Of a DNA stretch of 64,000 nt, positions 43,933 through 52,361 are shown in pieces. The notes under the pieces are model-generated. The model was not told where the DNA came from, ran no database searches, and worked only from the letters and a program-made list of their open reading frames with translations. Location of the stretch: positions 2,480,001 to 2,544,000 of the forward strand of contig NZ_LDPY01000001.1 of NCBI RefSeq assembly GCF_001038505.1, read 5' to 3'. The DNA is from Puniceibacterium sp. IMCC21224. GTDB taxonomy: Bacteria > Pseudomonadota > Alphaproteobacteria > Rhodobacterales > Rhodobacteraceae. The position numbers and the translations under genes are program-made. Positions within the stretch are counted from its first letter, which is position 1. Every line of letters begins with the position of its first letter.

Positions 43933-45156
43933 CTATTGGCGCCGCAGTCGGGCCAGTGCCGCATCCTCGACCGCCCAGGCCTGAAGCCCGTCGCGAATAC
44001 CCGCCGCCATGCCCGCCCGCCAGGCCGGATCACGCAAGTTTCTAAGATCCGCGCTCGTCGACAGAAACCCGAGTTCGATCAGGACCGACGGGATATCGGC
44101 CGCCTTGAGCACCGAAAACCCCGCCTGGCGCAGCGGATGTTTGTGCACCCGCCCCACCGCATTGCGGATACCGGCAAGCAGATGCCGCGCCATCGCATGC
44201 GACCGTGGGCTGTTGTCCAGCCGCGCCAGCGACATCAGCACATTGGCTACCCGGTCATCCGATCCGGACAGATCCAGCCCTGCGAGCAGATCGTCGCGGT
44301 CATGCCGTTCGGCCAGCGCCGCCGAGGCCGCGTCAGACGCCTCATCGGCCAGCGTGTAAATCGCCGCCCCACGCGCCGCGCCTTCCTCCAGCGCATCAGC
44401 GTGCAGCGACACAAAGATATCCGCGCCCAGCTCATGCGCGAGCTTCACCCGGCCTTCGAGCGAGACAAAAACATCCGCATCACGGGTCAGCGCCACCTCG
44501 AACCCACCCGAGCGTAACAACACTTCGCGTAATTCGCGCGCAAAGGTCAGCATCAGATCAGCCTCGGACAGGCTCTCGGTCTCGGCCCCCGGATCTATGC
44601 CACCGTGACCGGGGTCGATCACCACCAGCAGCGGTCCGTCCCCCTTTGGCATCGAGCGAACAGCGGCGGCAGGTGGCAAATCCCAACGTGGATCGCGCGG
44701 CGCGCCGGCGACCGCGTCGAATTCCACCTGGCTGGCCCGCGCCAGCTGCACCCTCAGTGCTGCGCGCGCCGTCTCGGGGTCAATCGTCAATCCCGCCTCG
44801 CGCAACGTCATCGGCGCGTTCAACAGCGCCACCAGCCGCGACCAGCCGGCACGAAAGCTGCCCATGCGAACACTGTCGATTCCATCAGCCTGGTCAAAGA
44901 CCTCTGGGTCGGCGGCCTGCCAATCCACCTCGCGGAAATCAAGTACCAGCCGGTTTGGCGCGCTCAGCGTATAGACCCGCCACGGCACACCCTGACTGAG
45001 GTCCAGATCAAACGTCACGCCTGCTTTCGCGTCGCGCACCTGCCCACCCTCGAACCGTGCGAGGCCGCCCAGTTCCTGCGCCTGAACATCCTGCAATCCG
45101 TGGCCACCCGCCCAAAGCGCCACAGCTACGGCCAAACTCTTGAAAATCTTGCTCAT
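43933..45156 (-). CDS. amiC: N-acetylmuramoyl-L-alanine amidase (AmiC type)
   Basis: Periplasmic zinc amidase cleaving the peptide from MurNAc, acting in daughter-cell separation; 407 residues. A signal peptide (KSLAVAVALWAGGHG) is followed by an AMIN domain (about 30-130, FRAGWSRLVALLNAPMTLR). The Amidase_3 domain shows VVIDPGHGGIDPGA with the zinc His, ETESLSEADLML, FVSLHADA with the second His, and the catalytic Glu in SVLIELGFLS. ATG 45156 directly starts the signal peptide; the frame is open to 45183. First of the amidase, PBP1A, prfB set. Confidence 0.93.
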   Translation of the reverse strand: MSKIFKSLAVAVALWAGGHGLQDVQAQELGGLARFEGGQVRDAKAGVTFDLDLSQGVPWRVYTLSAPNRLVLDFREVDWQAADPEVFDQADGIDSVRMGSFRAGWSRLVALLNAPMTLREAGLTIDPETARAALRVQLARASQVEFDAVAGAPRDPRWDLPPAAAVRSMPKGDGPLLVVIDPGHGGIDPGAETESLSEADLMLTFARELREVLLRSGGFEVALTRDADVFVSLEGRVKLAHELGADIFVSLHADALEEGAARGAAIYTLADEASDAASAALAERHDRDDLLAGLDLSGSDDRVANVLMSLARLDNSPRSHAMARHLLAGIRNAVGRVHKHPLRQAGFSVLKAADIPSVLIELGFLSTSADLRNLRDPAWRAGMAAGIRDGLQAWAVEDAALARLRRQ

Positions 45157-45291
45157 TGCCCCTGCCCCGGCCGGTTTTGCCAAAGCCTACACCGACCGCG
45201 CGTCGCTGTGCACCCCCGGACGCAATACGGGCAATCACGCCAAGGTGATGAGGTTTCATTTCACGCGGATTTACGCCACGGAACAAACAAA

Positions 45292-45324
45292 TTGACTCTG
45301 CGTCAAATTCCTTTCAATTTGAAA
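45292..45324 (+). promoter_or_regulatory. Promoter with TTTCAA-N-TTGAAA palindrome upstream of first RTX gene
   Basis: TTGACT starts at 45292 and the 13-base palindrome TTTCAATTTGAAA at 45312-45324, 70 bases before the ATG. A 17-base spacer puts the -10 (CAATTT) inside the palindrome. The third RTX gene has the same two elements at exactly the same spacing, so this is probably a shared regulated promoter. Confidence 0.6.
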
Positions 45325-45394
45325 AAATCGTCCGCTGAGCGCCGCCAGACCACACAGTTTCCACAAACAATTTTTTAAATCCGGAGCCCGCCCC

Positions 45395-46651
45395 ATGGCC
45401 AATGTCCAATTCTTCGCACCGATCAATTTCCTGACCCGCGAAATTTTCAGCGGCACGACGACCGAAGCCGGCCCCAGCCGCATCGTCGTCGAAACCAGCA
45501 ATCTGAAGGCCGAATACGGTGGTGCATTCACCTTTAACAACAGTGGTGAAGTCTTTGGTACCTTGCAGACCTTTCGTCAGACCGATTTCGGCGTGTTGCA
45601 GTTTGATGCAACCGAGATCAACGCAGACGCTCATTCCATCTTTCATGCGATCAACGCGCGCGTTCTTGGCGACGTGCTCGAAATCGCGCTGGCAAATGAC
45701 GATGTGCTGACCGCGTCAAGCGGCTCGGACTGGATCAGTGGTTACGCTGGCAATGACATGATCCGCGGCTTTGGCGGGTTTGATACGCTGTTGGGCGGCG
45801 ACGGTGATGACACCATCATCGCGGGTGACGACAGCCAGCCCGACCCTTCGATCCTTGCTGGTGAAGCGGGCAACGATTCGCTCGTGGGCGGCGAGGGCAA
45901 TGATCGTATGTCCGGGTCCGATGGCAATGACACCGTGTTCGGCAACGGCGGCAACGACAATATTGGCGGTGGCCTCGGCGATGACAGTTTAAGTGGCGGT
46001 AACGGCAACGACACCATCGGTGGCGGTATGGGCGACGATTACATCGACAGCGGTGCCGGACGGAATGTGCTTGCCGGTGGACCGGGCAACGACTTTTTCT
46101 TTTTGGGCAATGGCGGCAATACCGCCGGCGGGTCGTTTGGCAATGACACCATCGACTCGGGTGGTGGCGACGACAATCTGGGCGGCGGGACAGGTCAGGA
46201 TCAGATTTATGGCGGATCGGGCAACGACACAATCGGCGGCGGCGAAGGGAACGACACAATCGTCGGCGGTCTTGGTGACAACTTCCTGGCTGGCGGCGGG
46301 CGCGACGACTATATTTATGGGCTGAATGGCAATGACACCATTAACGGTGGGCCGGGCGACGATTTCATGGTCGGAGAATACGGATCGGATCTGTTCGTCT
46401 TTAATATGTTTACCCCCGGCGAAGTCGACAGAATCACCGACTTCACCAACGGCGATGATAGATTCCGCTTTAGCGGCATCGAAGGCAGCAACAAACAGGA
46501 ACGCTTTGATGCGCTTGAGATCGTTGACGTGAACGACACCTTTTTCGGAACGGTCGAGATCAGATATAATGGTCACGTGATTTCACTCGACACGCTTTTT
46601 GGTATCAGCGCAGCTGATCTTGGACCCGAGGATTTCATCTTTGTTGCCTGA
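45395..46651 (+). CDS. RTX calcium-binding protein with shared unknown N-terminal module, copy 1
   Basis: 418 residues. Residues 1-100 form a module beginning MANVQFFAPINFLTREIF that is shared with the downstream paralogues and unknown to me. Residues about 105-340 are RTX nonapeptide repeats (GGDGDDTII, GGEGNDRMS and similar), which fold into a calcium-filled beta-roll. The C-terminal 80 residues (SDLFVFNMFTPGEVDRITDF to the end EDFIFVA) fit a type I secretion signal. There is no N-terminal signal peptide. GGAG precedes ATG 45395. Secretion and calcium binding are inferred; no ABC exporter is nearby. Confidence 0.9.
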   Translation: MANVQFFAPINFLTREIFSGTTTEAGPSRIVVETSNLKAEYGGAFTFNNSGEVFGTLQTFRQTDFGVLQFDATEINADAHSIFHAINARVLGDVLEIALANDDVLTASSGSDWISGYAGNDMIRGFGGFDTLLGGDGDDTIIAGDDSQPDPSILAGEAGNDSLVGGEGNDRMSGSDGNDTVFGNGGNDNIGGGLGDDSLSGGNGNDTIGGGMGDDYIDSGAGRNVLAGGPGNDFFFLGNGGNTAGGSFGNDTIDSGGGDDNLGGGTGQDQIYGGSGNDTIGGGEGNDTIVGGLGDNFLAGGGRDDYIYGLNGNDTINGGPGDDFMVGEYGSDLFVFNMFTPGEVDRITDFTNGDDRFRFSGIEGSNKQERFDALEIVDVNDTFFGTVEIRYNGHVISLDTLFGISAADLGPEDFIFVA

Positions 46652-46702
46652 GTTCTTAGGGCGGTCCCCACTGCCTGACACAGTGCTGTTGGTGCCAATG
46701 AC

Positions 46703-46912
46703 ATGGCCACCTTCAATTTCGCCCAGCCGATCAATTTTAACACACTTGAGATCTTAACCGACACCATCCTCAAAACGACGTCCACCCGTGTCCTGATTTC
46801 TGACGGCGTTTTGGTCGCGCGATACGACTGCGATTTCAGTGAGATAGGGGATCATCCGCGTCTGCCCGGCATCGGCGGCGGACGCCTCCTGATACAAGCT
46901 GGAATTCCATGA
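46703..46912 (+). pseudogene. Decayed fourth copy: fragment of the RTX N-terminal module
   Basis: A 69-codon frame starting MATFNFAQPINFNTLEIL that aligns with the start of the RTX N-terminal module (compare MANVQFFAPINFLTREIF), then loses similarity around residue 50 and stops. No RTX repeats follow. Best read as a truncated duplicate between copies 1 and 2. A functional short protein cannot be excluded, but the loss of similarity argues against it. Confidence 0.7.
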
Positions 46913-46976
46913 ACTCCTGAGCTTGGCGTCCATCCGCCAGCCCGGCCTGACACACCCTCTGAAACGGATTGATACC

Positions 46977-48338
46977 ATGGCAGATCTAAAAATCTATCAA
47001 CCGCTGAACTTTCTGACCAGAACCGTGTACTTTGGTGAGTCTCTGGAAAGTACCGCGTCGCGCATCGTGTTCTTTTACACGGACCGGGGGCTTGGATTAC
47101 TAGATCGCATTGCTGACGATGGCGAATGGAATCTGGCCGAGCAACTGACCGAATTCGGTGGATCGTTCACTTATCCTGAAGATGGCGGTATTTCCGGGCC
47201 CATCGAAACATTCGCCATGACGGCATTCGGCATACCACAATTCAACGCAACCGGCATAGATACCCCCGCGCTGACATTGTTTGAAGAAGTGGAATCCCGC
47301 GCCGAGGGTGGCGTCGAAGGGATTGATTTTTTCTCCTTCGAAGATGACGATGACATCGTTTTTCTGCTGGTGCCATTAGGCGATCTCATGCGCATAGTAC
47401 TGGGTCAGAATGACAGCATCACCGGCTCTGTCGGCGCGGACTATATTCTGGGCTACGACGGCAACGATCTGATCGAGGGCAACGGCGGCCTCGACACACT
47501 GGTCGGCGGAGACGGTGACGACACCATCACAGCAGGCGACGGCGACGCCATCCTCGCGGGTGAAGGCGGGAACGATTCAATCGTCGGCGGCGGCGGCAAC
47601 GACAGACTGTCCGGGTCGGATGGCAACGACACCGTCGAGGGGTTTGGCGGTAATGACAATATTGGCGGCGGCCCGGGCGACGATGTGCTGACCGGCAACT
47701 CTGGCAACGACACGCTTGGCGGTGGGCTGGGCGACGACTCGGTCCATGGCGGCTACGGCAACGATGTAATGGCCGGCGGGCCAGGCGACGACCTGATGAG
47801 CGGCGAAAAAGGCGACGATACCATGGGCGCTTCGTTTGGCGACGATACCGTCTACGGCAGCTGGGGGCGTGACAGCCTGGGTGGCGGCACCGGAAGCGAC
47901 CTGCTGGATGGCGGGCGTCACGACGACGCCATCGGCGGCGGTGAGGGTAACGACACAGTGCTTGGCGGTGACGGCGACGATTTCCTCGCGGGGGGCGGAC
48001 GCCATGACAGCGTGGATGGTGGCAACGGCCTCGACACGATCAATGGCGGCTCTGGCAACGACACACTGACCGGCGGCACCGGGGCGGATATGTTTGTTTT
48101 CAATAGCATGAACACTGGCGAAGCCGACCTTGTCACCGATTTTGAAGATGGGTTGGACCGCATCCGCCTTGGCGGTGTCGAAGGCATGGGTCGGCAGGGG
48201 CGCTTTGACGGGCTCGATATTGCCGACGCCATGATCGACGGTACGGCGGGTGCCACCGTGTCCTACCACGGTCACGTGATCAGCATGATTGGTGTCAGTG
48301 CAGCCGATCTGGGCGTCAGTGATTTTGTCTTTGTCTGA
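46977..48338 (+). CDS. RTX calcium-binding protein with shared N-terminal module, copy 2
   Basis: 453 residues, the longest copy. The N-terminal module starts MADLKIYQPLNFLTRTVYFG and carries an insert with an acidic run (SFEDDDDIVF). RTX repeats follow from about 155 (GGDGDDTITAGDGDAILAG, GGEGNDTVLGGDGDDFLAG) to about 380. The C-terminus (ADMFVFNSMNTGEADLVTDF ... VSDFVFV) is nearly the same as in copy 3. Start ATG 46977; upstream it lacks the promoter palindrome of copies 1 and 3, so it may be read from copy 1. No signal peptide; a type I secreted protein is likely. Confidence 0.9.
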   Translation: MADLKIYQPLNFLTRTVYFGESLESTASRIVFFYTDRGLGLLDRIADDGEWNLAEQLTEFGGSFTYPEDGGISGPIETFAMTAFGIPQFNATGIDTPALTLFEEVESRAEGGVEGIDFFSFEDDDDIVFLLVPLGDLMRIVLGQNDSITGSVGADYILGYDGNDLIEGNGGLDTLVGGDGDDTITAGDGDAILAGEGGNDSIVGGGGNDRLSGSDGNDTVEGFGGNDNIGGGPGDDVLTGNSGNDTLGGGLGDDSVHGGYGNDVMAGGPGDDLMSGEKGDDTMGASFGDDTVYGSWGRDSLGGGTGSDLLDGGRHDDAIGGGEGNDTVLGGDGDDFLAGGGRHDSVDGGNGLDTINGGSGNDTLTGGTGADMFVFNSMNTGEADLVTDFEDGLDRIRLGGVEGMGRQGRFDGLDIADAMIDGTAGATVSYHGHVISMIGVSAADLGVSDFVFV

Positions 48339-48373
48339 TCAGCCAGAACCCGCGCCGACGCGCCACATGAAAT

Positions 48374-48420
48374 CACAGGGATATCCTTTCGCCCCTGTGC
48401 GGGCTGAGCCACGAAAGGAT
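48374..48420. repeat. Overlapping inverted repeats between RTX copies 2 and 3
   Basis: CACAGGG at 48374-48380 pairs with CCCTGTG at 48393-48399. ATCCTTTCG at 48383-48391, inside that loop, pairs with CGAAAGGAT at 48412-48420. The pairings interlock in pseudoknot fashion. They sit after copy 2 and run directly into the -35 of copy 3, so could be a 3' end structure or part of the regulatory region. Confidence 0.5.
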
Positions 48421-48452
48421 TGACTCGTCAGCCTCGTGCTTTCAAATTGAAA
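48420..48452 (+). promoter_or_regulatory. Promoter with TTTCAA-N-TTGAAA palindrome upstream of third RTX gene
   Basis: TTGACT starts at 48420 and the palindrome TTTCAAATTGAAA lies at 48440-48452, a 20-base offset identical to that upstream of copy 1. The two 13-mers are reverse complements of each other. ATG follows 54 bases later. Conservation of both elements and spacing supports function. Confidence 0.6.
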
Positions 48453-48506
48453 ACGCATTGAGTTCAGCACCAATTCTTCCACCCCACACCAGATGGATAT
48501 TACACC

Positions 48507-49742
48507 ATGGCAAACGTCGAAATTTACGTCCCGATCAACCTGCTCACCGAAGAAGTATTTTTTGGCAGTGAGCTGGAAAAATCAGCCACCCGGTACGCCA
48601 TCTCGGATGGCGATAACACCGCCGAATACACCGGCAGTTTCACCTATCCCAGCTCTTTTGGCATCGAAGGTACGCTGCAAACCTTTCGGGTGAGCCGCAT
48701 GGACGTGCTGCAATTCGATGTGACCGACATCAACGCCGACGCCGCTGCGGTCTTTGCGGGTTATTTCACCCCCGAGGGGCTTCAGGGCGCGCTGTCAGTG
48801 GCCTTTGCCCAAGCGGACATTTTCCTGGGTTCAACCGGCACCGACTATATCCTGGGTTACGGCGGCGATGACAGTATCGACAGCAACGGCGGCGCAGACA
48901 CCATCGAAGGCGGGGATGGTAACGACACACTGATCGGCAGCGACGATGACAACACCCTCGCTGGTGGTGCGGGCAACGATTCCATCCTTGGGTATGACGG
49001 CGTTGACCGGATCTCGGGCTCGGACGGCGACGACACGCTGTCCGGCATGGGTGGTGATGATGAAATGGGCGGCGGTCCGGGCATCGACGTCATGATCGGT
49101 GGCGACGGCAACGACCGGATGGGCGGCGGCCTGGACACCGATTACATGACCGGCGGCAACGGCGATGACATTGTCAACGGCGGTCCTGGCGACGATTCCA
49201 ACGATGGAGGCGAAGGCAGCGACACGATGGGCGGCTCGTTTGGCGATGACATCGTGACAGGCGGGCGGGGTGACGACAGCCTGGGTGGCGGCGCGGGCAG
49301 GGATTTTGTCGACGGAGAGGACGGCAACGACACCATCGGCGGCGGTGAGGGTAACGACACCATCATCGGCGGCGCGGGCTTTGATTTCCTGGCGGGCGGC
49401 GGGCGAAACGACATCATTGACGGCGGCGACGGGCGCGACACGATCAACGGCGGCACAGGTGATGACACGCTGACCGGCGGCACCGGAGTGGATCTGTTTG
49501 TCTTTAACATCCTGAACGATGGCGAAATGGACCTGATCACCGATTTTGAGGACGGGCTGGACCGCATCCGCCTGAGCGGTGTCGATGGCGACAACAAACA
49601 GGCCCGCGTCGACGCGTTGGACATCGCCGACGCGATGATTGATGGCGAGACGGGTGCCACCGTTACCTACAACGGCCATGTGATATCAGTGGTGGGCGTG
49701 GGCGCTGCGGATCTTGGCTTTGACGATTTTGTCTTTGTCTGA
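48507..49742 (+). CDS. RTX calcium-binding protein with shared N-terminal module, copy 3
   Basis: 411 residues. The N-terminal module (MANVEIYVPINLLTEEVFFG, SFTYPSSFGIEGTLQTFRV) is closest to copy 1; RTX repeats run from about 110 to 335 (GGDGNDTLIG, GGEGNDTIIGGAGFDFLAG). The C-terminal region (VDLFVFNILNDGEMDLITDF, DGLDRIRLSGVDG, ending DDFVFV) is closest to copy 2. This mosaic suggests recombination among the copies. No signal peptide. Convergent with the aminotransferase gene. Confidence 0.9.
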   Translation: MANVEIYVPINLLTEEVFFGSELEKSATRYAISDGDNTAEYTGSFTYPSSFGIEGTLQTFRVSRMDVLQFDVTDINADAAAVFAGYFTPEGLQGALSVAFAQADIFLGSTGTDYILGYGGDDSIDSNGGADTIEGGDGNDTLIGSDDDNTLAGGAGNDSILGYDGVDRISGSDGDDTLSGMGGDDEMGGGPGIDVMIGGDGNDRMGGGLDTDYMTGGNGDDIVNGGPGDDSNDGGEGSDTMGGSFGDDIVTGGRGDDSLGGGAGRDFVDGEDGNDTIGGGEGNDTIIGGAGFDFLAGGGRNDIIDGGDGRDTINGGTGDDTLTGGTGVDLFVFNILNDGEMDLITDFEDGLDRIRLSGVDGDNKQARVDALDIADAMIDGETGATVTYNGHVISVVGVGAADLGFDDFVFV

Positions 49743-49792
49743 TCCGCAATGTCCGGCAGGCGCGGGCGTTGCCCCTGCCCGCATACGCGGCC

Positions 49793-50938
49793 CTACGACC
49801 GTGCCGCCATGAACCGGGCCAGTCGCGCCAGACCGTCCTCGATATCCGCGGTCGCACGAGCATAAGAAAAGCGCAGAGTGCCGCCGCCGCGCACTGGATC
49901 GAAATCCAGCCCCGGCGTGACAGCTACCCCGGCCTGCTCCAAAATCTCGGCGGCAAAGGCGCGGCTGTCATCGGTCAAATGGCTGACGTCCGCGTAGACA
50001 TAAAACGCCCCGTCCGGCGGCGCGATCCGATCAAATCCAGCACGCGGCAAACCCTCAAGCATTAGCTGTCGGTTCCGGCGGTAGACCGCCATATTGCCCT
50101 GCAATTCGTCGTCGGCATCCATCGCCGCCAACGCCGCGACCTGCGCTGCGTGGGGGGCGCAAATAAACATGTTTTGCGCCAGACGTTCGACCTGCCGCAC
50201 CTGCGCCTCTGGCACCACCATCCAGCCGACGCGCCAGCCGGTCATGCTGAAGTATTTCGAGAACGAGTTGATCACGCAGACATCATCGCTGATCTCCAAC
50301 GCGCTGACCGCGCGGCGCTCATATTCGATCCCATGATAAATCTCGTCCGACAGAAATGCAGCCCCCCGCGCCTGACAGTCGTCAATCAGCCCCGCCAGCG
50401 CATCGCGATCCAGCATCGTGCCAGTGGGATTGGCGGGTGAGGCGACCATCAGTCCCTCGTACTCCAATCCCGCCAGATCGGACGGCACCGGTTGCAGGCG
50501 GTTTTTGGTCGCTGTCTGCACCTCGACCGGCACCAGATCCAGCGCCTTGAGGATCTGCCGGTACGACGGATATCCCGGAGCGCCAAGCGCCACCCGATCC
50601 CCCTGGTCAAAAAGCGCCGTGAAGGCGAGGATGAATGCCCCGGAGGATCCCGGCGTCACCACCACACGCGCCGGGTCCAGATCGACATTATACCAATCAT
50701 TATACAGCGTTGCGATCCGCGCCCGCAGCGTCGGAAGCCCCAGAGCCACGGTATATCCCAGCGCCTCGTCCTGCATCGCACGGGCCAGTGCGGCGCGCGC
50801 GGCCTCGGGCGCGGGGGTGCCGGGCTGCCCCACCTCCATGTGGATGATGTGGCGCCCGGCATCCTCGGCGGCGCGGGCGGCTTCCATCACATCCATCACA
50901 ATGAAGGGATCAACCGCCCCACGGCTTGAGTTTCGCAT
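49793..50938 (-). CDS. Class I/II pyridoxal-phosphate aminotransferase
   Basis: 381-residue fold-type I PLP enzyme, cytoplasmic. The PLP-binding Lys lies in INSFSKYFSMTGWRVGW, the phosphate-binding and ring-stacking motifs are in GSSGAFILAF and VASPANPTGTMLD, and an Asp/Tyr pair lies in LSDEIYHGIEY. Arg near the C-terminus (LRFSYARA) would bind the substrate carboxylate. Similar to aspartate/aromatic aminotransferases; amino donor not assignable. ATG 50938; divergent from the M48 protease gene. Confidence 0.92.
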   Translation of the reverse strand: MRNSSRGAVDPFIVMDVMEAARAAEDAGRHIIHMEVGQPGTPAPEAARAALARAMQDEALGYTVALGLPTLRARIATLYNDWYNVDLDPARVVVTPGSSGAFILAFTALFDQGDRVALGAPGYPSYRQILKALDLVPVEVQTATKNRLQPVPSDLAGLEYEGLMVASPANPTGTMLDRDALAGLIDDCQARGAAFLSDEIYHGIEYERRAVSALEISDDVCVINSFSKYFSMTGWRVGWMVVPEAQVRQVERLAQNMFICAPHAAQVAALAAMDADDELQGNMAVYRRNRQLMLEGLPRAGFDRIAPPDGAFYVYADVSHLTDDSRAFAAEILEQAGVAVTPGLDFDPVRGGGTLRFSYARATADIEDGLARLARFMAARS

Positions 50939-50999
50939 GCTCTGTTCCCTACACTGCCCGTCACATGCAGGGTTAGAAAACGAATGGGGCGGCGCGTCA

Positions 51000-52331
51000 A
51001 TGTTTCACCGGGTCCAAGCAGTCAACGCACTGGCGTGGGCTTTGACATTGCTGCTGATCGCCGCGACACCTGCCCGCGCGATCGGATTGCTGCGCGATGC
51101 CGATATCGAATACGGGTTGGCGCAGCTGGCGGCACCGATTCTGCGCGCCTCGGGACTCAGTCCCGAGCAGGTGCGCGTGCTGGTGGTCGACGACAACACC
51201 CTCAACGCCTTTGTCGCCGACACGCAGACGATTTTTATCAACGCGGGCCTGATCCTCAAGCTGAACAATGCGCGCTCGTTGCAGGCGGTTCTGGCGCATG
51301 AGGCGGCGCATATCGCCAATGGCCACATCACCCGCCGCGCCGGCAATGCCCGCACCGCGCGCACCGCAGCGGGCCTTGGGATGGTCCTTGCCGGGGCCGC
51401 AGCGGCAGCGGGTCAGGGACGGGCGGCGGCGGGACTGGCGGTTGGCACGGCATCCTCTGCGCGTGGCGTATTCCTTGGTCACACCCGCGCCGAAGAGGCA
51501 TCGGCCGATCAAAGTTCCCTGCGCACCATGCTGCGCGCCGGGATCGACCCCCAGGGCGCTGTTGAGGTGATGGAGATTTTTCGCGGCCAAGAGGCGCTGT
51601 CGGTTGGTCGTCAGGACCCCTATATGCTGTCGCATCCGCTGTCGCGCGACCGGTTCCGCGCGATGCAGGCCTTTGTCGCTGGGGCCGGCGCCCCACCTGC
51701 CCCTGACGGCACCGCGAATTACTGGTTCGCCCGGATCAAAGGCAAGCTGTCGGCCTTTGCCCGCGCGCCCGCCTGGACCCTGCGCCGCGCCGACGAAGGT
51801 CCGACCAAGGACATCGAACTGATCCGCAAAGCCGCAGCCTATCATAAGCAGAGCGATGCGACCCGTGCCATTAAGGCCATTGACGGCGCTATCGCCCTGC
51901 GCCCGCGCGATCCATTCCTGCTCGACCTCAAGGGGCAGATCCTACTGGAATCGCGCCGCGCTGATGCAGCGGTGCAGACCCTGCAACAGGCTGCGGCCCT
52001 TGCGCCGCGCGATGCCCTGATCCTTGGCGGGCTGGGGCGCGCGCAACTGGCCGCAGGGAATCCGCGCGCCGCTCTGGCGACGCTGGAAAAGGCCCGTAGC
52101 CGCGATTTCCGCGATGCGCGAATTCTGCGCGACCTTGGCACGGCTTATGCGCAGGACGGACAGAACGGCATGGCTTCGCTTGTCACCGCTGAACGCTATG
52201 CCCTGCAGGGACGCCTGCCCGACGCCGAAATTCACGCCAAACGGGCCGAGGCGCTGCTGGCGCGCGGTTCCGGCGCATGGCAACGCGCGCAGGATGTGCT
52301 AAATGCTGCGAAACAGACGCAACGACGCTGA
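51000..52331 (+). CDS. M48 family metalloprotease with TPR region (BepA/YfgC-like)
   Basis: 443-residue periplasmic protein. Signal peptide at 1-26 (ALAWALTLLLIAATPARA). The zinc-protease motif is VLAHEAAHIANGH with the third ligand Glu in RAEEASADQSS. The C-terminal half holds TPR-like repeats (AIKAIDGAIALRPRDPFLLD, AVQTLQQAAALAPRDALILGG). This is the layout of BepA, which aids outer-membrane protein assembly and degrades misassembled LptD. ATG 51000; the frame is open upstream through the antisense of the aminotransferase gene. Confidence 0.92.
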   Translation: MFHRVQAVNALAWALTLLLIAATPARAIGLLRDADIEYGLAQLAAPILRASGLSPEQVRVLVVDDNTLNAFVADTQTIFINAGLILKLNNARSLQAVLAHEAAHIANGHITRRAGNARTARTAAGLGMVLAGAAAAAGQGRAAAGLAVGTASSARGVFLGHTRAEEASADQSSLRTMLRAGIDPQGAVEVMEIFRGQEALSVGRQDPYMLSHPLSRDRFRAMQAFVAGAGAPPAPDGTANYWFARIKGKLSAFARAPAWTLRRADEGPTKDIELIRKAAAYHKQSDATRAIKAIDGAIALRPRDPFLLDLKGQILLESRRADAAVQTLQQAAALAPRDALILGGLGRAQLAAGNPRAALATLEKARSRDFRDARILRDLGTAYAQDGQNGMASLVTAERYALQGRLPDAEIHAKRAEALLARGSGAWQRAQDVLNAAKQTQRR

Positions 52332-52361
52332 CACCTTTAACCGCCCCCTCCGGAGATCAAG

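Noticed and set aside
45292..45306. FNR/DNR-type box (TTGAC...GTCAA)
   Set aside because: The arms are five bases apart instead of four, and copy 3 lacks it; the -35 reading fits better.
45780..46380. CRISPR-like or tandem DNA repeat array
   Set aside because: Repeats are protein-level RTX nonapeptides with diverged codons; no uniform direct repeats or spacers, and no cas genes.
45816..49679. Long minus-strand open frames across the RTX genes
   Set aside because: GC-rich, glycine/aspartate repeat codons leave antisense frames open; no ribosome-binding sites, and the products are low-complexity.
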